DNA of 23,567 bases from Folioceros fuciformis. Its lineage: Eukaryota; Anthocerotophyta; Anthocerotopsida; Anthocerotales. Under the pieces are notes generated by a model. It did not search any database, had not been told where the DNA came from, and saw only the letters and a program-made list of their open reading frames with translations. The stretch spans positions 1 through 23,567 of the forward strand of contig JBNGIO010005636.1 in the NCBI GenBank assembly GCA_049999805.1, in the 5' to 3' direction. The position numbers and the translations under genes were made by a program. Position 1 is the stretch's first letter. Each line of letters begins with the position of its first letter. Below, piece after piece: positions 19,492 through 23,567 of the stretch.

Positions 19492-20139
19492 ATGGAGACC
19501 ATTCACGCGAAGGAGTGGCAGGCCTAGCTAAAACGGGAAACGGACTTTCAAGAGGCCTGCAAGCAACATACGGCGGACCAAGACCGGTATCGGAGAGAAC
19601 GGAACTGGGCTTTGCATGTGGAGAAGGAGCTCACACGCAAGGGAGCCGAAGCAGCCCAGTAGGCGGAGGAGTTGTGGGTGAAGCTTCAGGGAGTGCAAGC
19701 TGAGGAGAAGATGCCACAACATGAGGTCTGGACCCTAAGGGCAAAGCTTGCACTCATGCGTGGGAACATGCAAAACCACGGGGAACTCTGGGAGGCAGAG
19801 CATCGACAACTTGCGCACCAAAAATAAAGGACTTTAGGCAAGCTAACGGAGTACGAGTCGCAAGATGTCAACACGAAGGTCACCTTTTTCAAGGCACAAG
19901 CAGAGGCAATTACCAACCAACAACTATGGAAAGAAACAATGGCTACATTAGCGACTCTAGAGGAACTTTGAAGGCATGTCGAGGTGGCCACAACTCAACA
20001 CGCCGACCTACCCGAGGTCCGGTGGCGGCCGAAGTACCGAACGCTCTATAGGATGGTGATTGACATCATCCAACAACTCAACGACAGCTATGTGTTCTTC
20101 CATGGCGAAGTCCTCCAAATCCTGTGGAGGCAGTGGTAG
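19492..20139 (+). pseudogene. Decayed 215-codon coiled-coil protein frame, unrecognised
   Basis: From an ATG in an optimal plant/animal context (GCCACCATGG) one frame runs without an indel to TAG at 20137, interrupted by stops at 19525, 19660, 19825 and 19969. The translation is strongly biased to E, K, Q, R, L and A with scattered Trp (for example TADQDRYRRERNWALHVEKE and EELWVKLQGVQAEEK), typical of a long coiled coil, and ends in a more hydrophobic stretch (LYRMVIDIIQQLNDSYVFFH). I do not recognise the family. The position next to tandem repeats and other element debris suggests a retroelement gag-like or accessory frame, but that is inference. It is not a functional gene unless the stops are read through or spliced out. 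Confidence 0.55.
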
Positions 20140-21146
20140 GCAAAGCTCCCCCAACACCTTCCTTAGGCTTGTGAACCACACCTCCCAGTCCAGAGGCTGT
20201 CATGACTTAGAAAGTCTAGTAGAACAGCGAGTCTGTGTGAACTTGTTGTGTAGGACAATTTCAAGTTAGTTAACAAGCCCAAGCAAGTTGAGAGGACAAC
20301 AACAGTGTATTTTGATTAGAGAGGCGGTCAACAAATCAAAAATTATCGTGAAAAGGTAGTTGATAAGCGCGGTTGTTTTGATAGTTGACTTTGTGAACGG
20401 TTTACACCAGTTGAAGGTGTTCAACCAAGTAGTTAGCAACGGAATGTTGCAAGGATATAAGGGTCTGGAAAGAATGGACGGGCATTCTTTTGATAGTTCA
20501 ATAAGAAAACTCAAGATCAAGAGACAATCTATGTCTGGACTGGATCGCAAAGTAAATGGCAAACTGAACAATTGGATCAACGTTTTCAATATTGCGAACT
20601 TGCATCTTAATAATCTTGTGCATAAAAGTTGTAATGTCGTGACATCGGAGATAGCCGGATTGGCATCATGAGACTTGTCAATATCAAAAGAATACCTCTC
20701 CAAAATGAGCAAGATGATAAAAGATGAATGCTTTGTGGAGTTGGTATTTCTCTTGGATAAATTGTCCTTGGGACATGAGTGTTGTAGCTGGGCAAGCGTT
20801 GTTTAGTGTGCAAGTTAGCAAAGTTGTCCTTGGAACATGAGTGTTGTGACAAGGCAAGCATTCTTTGGTGTGCAAGGTAGCAAAGTTGTCCTTGCAAAAT
20901 GAGTGTTGTATCTAGACGAGTGTTCTGTGGTGTGCAAGGTAGCGAAGTTGTTCTTGGGTCACGAACAACTAGTTTCGAAGGTAATGATATATAAGTGGTA
21001 GGGTTTAGTGATGAAAGCTAGTTGCAGAAAAGCTAGAAAGGTAGGCTGGGTAAAAAAAAAAAAGAATGAATGTGTCCATATAACTTCATTAAGGTCTTAA
21101 AGGAAATCACCTAGGTTGTGGACAGATAGCTCAAGTAATAGACGAG
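20140..21146. other. Repeat-rich stretch without a gene; possible retroelement regulatory region
   Basis: No protein is recognised. A 148-codon minus frame (20266-20712) is Leu/Ser/Thr-rich and looks like chance. The 62-bp tandem repeat lies inside. A GATATATAAG TATA-like motif is at 20986-20995, followed by a poly-A run at 21052-21063. TGTCATGAC near 20198 resembles an LTR start, but I found neither a matching second copy nor a primer-binding site, so an LTR is only a possibility. Confidence 0.4.
20761..20965. repeat. 62-bp tandem repeat, 3.3 copies
   Basis: TTGTCCTTG (last copy TTGTTCTTG) starts at 20762, 20824, 20886 and 20948, an exact 62-bp period. Each unit contains ACATGAGTGTTGT and GTGTGCAAGGTAGCAAA. 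No indels separate the copies; only substitutions do. Confidence 0.94.
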
Positions 21147-21476
21147 ATGCCTGGTAAAGGGTCAAGTGGAAGTTTGAGAAAGACAAGGCAACATGTTGTG
21201 AAGTTATCAAAAGGTGAGGAGGGTGAAGTGGAAAGATGACAAATTGCTTGTGAGAAGAGTAGGTTCAAGCAAGAAGTTCAAAAGGAGAGAGTCGGGTAGC
21301 AGTAAAAGGGAGAAGAGTGTTGATATGAGGAGTATAGTCGCAAAGGTTGAGGGAAGTCGTGAGGAGAAGGTGTTAGTAGGTGGTGCTTTATTTTTTCTTT
21401 TAAAAGAGAAAGAGGACTTCAATTTAAGGAGAGATGGCGAGGACAAGTGTACTCGAGAAGGAGAGTAAAGATGGAG

Positions 21477-21532
21477 GGTGGAGAGCAACAGACACAATTG
21501 TTTCCGAACAATAGTGTTCGTTGCTCTCCACC
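21477..21532. repeat. Near-perfect 26-bp-arm inverted repeat (hairpin 1)
   Basis: The left arm starts GGTGGAGAGCAAC (21477-21489) and the right arm ends GTTGCTCTCCACC (21520-21532). The inner arms (AGACACAATTGTT against the reverse complement of AACAATAGTGTTC) extend the stem with three mismatches, closing on a 4-nt loop TCCG. The total is 56 nt. Confidence 0.93.
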
Positions 21533-21537
21533 TTGCT

Positions 21538-21569
21538 CTCGCAAAGTTCTCCTTGGAGAACTTTGCGAG
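21538..21569. repeat. Perfect 15-bp-arm inverted repeat (hairpin 2)
   Basis: CTCGCAAAGTTCTCC (21538-21552), a TT spacer, and its exact reverse complement GGAGAACTTTGCGAG (21555-21569). It follows hairpin 1 after 5 nt. Both lie inside the 214-codon frame. Confidence 0.96.
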
Positions 21570-22823
21570 CAGTTCATGATGGCAACGGGTGTGGTCATGG
21601 CAGGCAAGAGCAAGGAACAAGGGTTTGGTACCTCTAGGGCGCAGGCCAAGGAGCCTACCAAAAGCAAAGCGAGAGCGAAGTTGCCATCAATTAGGCTCAC
21701 CGAAGCGCAGCTTCAACATCAGATGCTGGAGCAAGTTGTGGAGTTGGAGCAGCTTAGGAAAGGCCTCAGCCCTTGCCTGGAAAGGCTAAGAGAGGCAGTG
21801 GTCAACGTTTGTGGGCCGCCAGTGCTGCCTCCGTTACCTAGTAGCGAAATCTTGCCAGGTGTAAGAACGTGTGACGTGGGTCAAGAAGTGAGCGGAAAGG
21901 TGGGAGGGAAGGCACAAGGAGATGGAGCTGAGAGAGAAGTGCCAAGGGAGGTAGTAGTGGGTCAGGGTGAGGAGGAGGAAGGAAGAACAGAAGTGCAAAA
22001 GGAGGTGAGGCAAAAGTATTCAAGGAAGGAGGGGAGCATGCAGGGGTCGCTGAAGGAGGAAGGAGTGGCGCGATGGAGTGACGACAGGTAGACGCAGAGC
22101 AAGGAATGTGTGAAAAGTGTGGGAAGTCCCGAGCTTGCGATGATTTGATAGTAGGAGGAGGGGAATGCAGCTTGTTTTTCAGGGGATTGTGGAAAGAGTG
22201 GAAGGCAGAAATCTCGTAGTTCAGTAGGGCAAGGAGCAAGCATGGCCGGGGTTTCAAAGGAAGCGGGCGTAGAGGCTCAAGTGGAAATAATAGCGTTGGG
22301 GGACGACCTGGACAATGGCACTAGGGTAGTAAAGGACTCCGATTCATGGAGTGTTTCAACATCTGAGGGTGAGGCAAGCCCAAAGGCCAGAAAGAAATTG
22401 TTGTTGGAATACAGTTCGTCTTCGGAGGAGGGAGGCAGTGAGGCTACGGAACCTTTGAGCGCTTCAACAATGGCTATAAAACCGTCGGTTTAGCAGACAT
22501 TGGAGAGCGGTTCAAAAGGTAGCAAGGAGGAGGGAGCTCAAAAAGAAGAGGAGGAAGCTTAGAAAGAAGAGGAGGAAGTGGAAGGAGAGGATGGTATTGG
22601 AGCGCGAGAGGCGCGAAACAGCAACAATCAAGTTGTGTTAGAGCCCAAGTGGAGTCTTGCAAAGACTCACAAGTTTTTTGATGAAGAGCTTCATCAGCTT
22701 TAGGAGCAAGTTGAGGACGAAGTGGAGGAAATCGAGAGGGAGCTTGCTTTACAAGTGGTGGAGAGGGAAAAGTTGTCCGTAGTTGCACGTGAGCTGTAAG
22801 CCAAGCAAGCAAAGAAGCGGCGT

Positions 22824-23218
22824 TTGTTGGTAGAAACATCCCTCTCTTAAGCCTACTAAGAAAATACCCTAAACCCTCTCTACCATAAACCCTTTTCTCG
22901 CAAAGAAAATAATTCTGATTATGAGTGGAAGACTCCTCCCACTTACAATACAATGGGAACCCTCTGCTAACGAATGTACATATATTGAGCACCAAAAGAG
23001 AGGGGGGGGGGGGACTAGCCTTAAGTCCAAAACTCAAGACAAGGCGCACAGAGAGTGCTCCCCTACACTATGGTACCCGCCGCCTACCTAAACCACTGAT
23101 ACACACACTTTGAAGTCTCTCAAAGACCCTAAAGGCTCACCTTCCCCAGGGGCACGAGTGATTCCAACCCGTATCTTTCCCAGGCGAAAGGAAGCCGGCC
23201 ATCCTCCAGTGTTTCCGC
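22824..23218. other. Stretch with no gene seen
   Basis: It contains a CCCTAAACCCT motif (22867-22877) and a 12-G homopolymer (23002-23013). Frames on either strand show no domain. The right part may be the 3' untranslated end of the LINE-type fragment that lies on the minus strand from 23219 on. Confidence 0.5.
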
Positions 23219-23567
23219 TTAAATTGCTTCCGGCGTGATTGCTCCAAGGCTTCTGCTACAATCAATAAATGCTCCCATATGCGCCATAATAGAGCTTTTC
23301 ACTGATGCTGACTCATGTTCTCCATAAAACACCGTGGACCAATTGACCTAGAGATAGAAAAGACAAGAGGACCACAGTAAGCCCCACCATTGGGCCTTCG
23401 GGAGAGGTTTGCCCGAGGCTCCGTCCAGCCCAAATAAGGCTGATTGACTCGTGATCCTGAGGTTAGCTCTAGGAAAAATCAATCGAAGCCACCTGTCCAC
23501 CTCCCCCCAGATCTCTTGGGCAAAGCAGCAGTGAAAGAACATGTGTTGACTCTTGTTCGGAGCACCA
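23219..23567 (-). mobile_element. C-terminal fragment of a LINE-type non-LTR retrotransposon (zf-RVT region), open at right edge
   Basis: On the minus strand a frame enters from the window edge and reads QHMFFHCCFAQEIWGEVDRW, then LFGLDG, then KAQWWGLLWSSCLFYL, a stop at 23348-23350, and continues in the same phase to TAA at 23219-23221 (VNWSTVFYGEHES, then AFIDCS). The H-x4-C with following AQEIW is the second half of the zinc-binding reverse-transcriptase tail (zf-RVT) found at the end of plant LINE ORF2; family members read HLFFHCPFAREVW or similar. The preceding Cys pair and the reverse transcriptase would lie beyond the window. One stop shows the copy is dead or close to it. Confidence 0.8.

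Larger units (their letters stand above)
21147..22823 (+). pseudogene. Long degenerate charged reading frame (repeat-derived, family unknown)
   Basis: The parts best preserved are an open frame of 214 codons (21447-22091) and one of 83 codons (22242-22493), both in the same phase as an ATG at 21147. The phase of 22242 continues to 22823 with only isolated stops (TAG at 22491 and 22560, TAG at 22701, TAA at 22797). The translation is Glu/Lys/Arg/Ser-rich with helical stretches such as EAQLQHQMLEQVVELEQLRK and EEIERELALQVVEREKLS. A different phase at about 22100-22195 reads MCEKCGKSRACDD with a further Cys, suggesting a small zinc-binding segment and at least one frameshift. A third phase (21214-21468) also gives a basic 84-residue frame. 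I do not recognise the family. The look is that of a decayed transposable-element protein. Confidence 0.45.

Noticed and set aside
20198-21050. Possible LTR beginning TGTCATGAC with a TATA box at 20986
   Set aside because: No matching second LTR, no target-site duplication and no tRNA primer-binding site could be found by eye.
1-23567. tRNA, rRNA or CRISPR arrays
   Set aside because: No cloverleaf with conserved GGTTCGAATCC-type arms and no rRNA blocks were recognised. The tandem arrays lack the short identical repeat/unique spacer pattern of CRISPR.

Overview
The window is nuclear DNA from a land plant. Its genes are split by short GT-AG introns of about 80-320 bp, and they include a plastid photosystem I assembly factor (Y3IP1), a KORRIGAN-type membrane endoglucanase and a plant-type O-fucosyltransferase. 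The most informative gene is an STR-type half-size ABCG transporter. That clade is tied to arbuscular mycorrhizal symbiosis and is lost from non-mycorrhizal lineages, so the source is probably a mycorrhizal plant or a recent descendant of one. Compact introns and mixed codon GC are compatible with a non-seed plant (liverwort, hornwort, lycophyte or fern), but the sequence alone does not settle this.

Layout. Positions 1-1330 are an imperfect ~41-bp minisatellite. It abuts the 3' end of a decayed Ty1/copia pol remnant on the minus strand (1331-2085). Positions 2086-3610 hold no gene I can support. A gene cluster follows: STR (minus, 3611-6502, 4 exons, 842 aa), Y3IP1 (minus, 7266-8738, 6 exons, interrupted by a 100-N gap), KOR (plus, 8974-11513, 6 exons, 622 aa, divergent from Y3IP1), a 2.6-kb spacer, a GT106-like O-fucosyltransferase (plus, 14135-17041, 11 exons, 561 aa) and PUS3/DEG1 (minus, 17390-18862, one exon, 490 aa). 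All exon models were joined by eye. Reading phases close exactly in STR, KOR, the fucosyltransferase and the intact part of Y3IP1.

From about 18.98 kb to the end the window is repeat-derived. It holds an AT-rich stretch, a 73/74-bp tandem repeat, a 215-codon coiled-coil frame with four stops but no indel, a 62-bp tandem repeat, two adjacent near-perfect hairpins, a long charged degenerate frame, and the C-terminal end of a LINE-type retrotransposon running off the right edge.

The genes are not an operon and do not form one pathway. KOR and the fucosyltransferase both concern cell wall or Golgi glycobiology, Y3IP1 the thylakoid, PUS3 tRNA modification, and STR the symbiotic (periarbuscular) membrane. 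I did not find a wholly new system. The best leads are the STR locus and the decayed coiled-coil elements with their flanking tandem repeats and hairpins.
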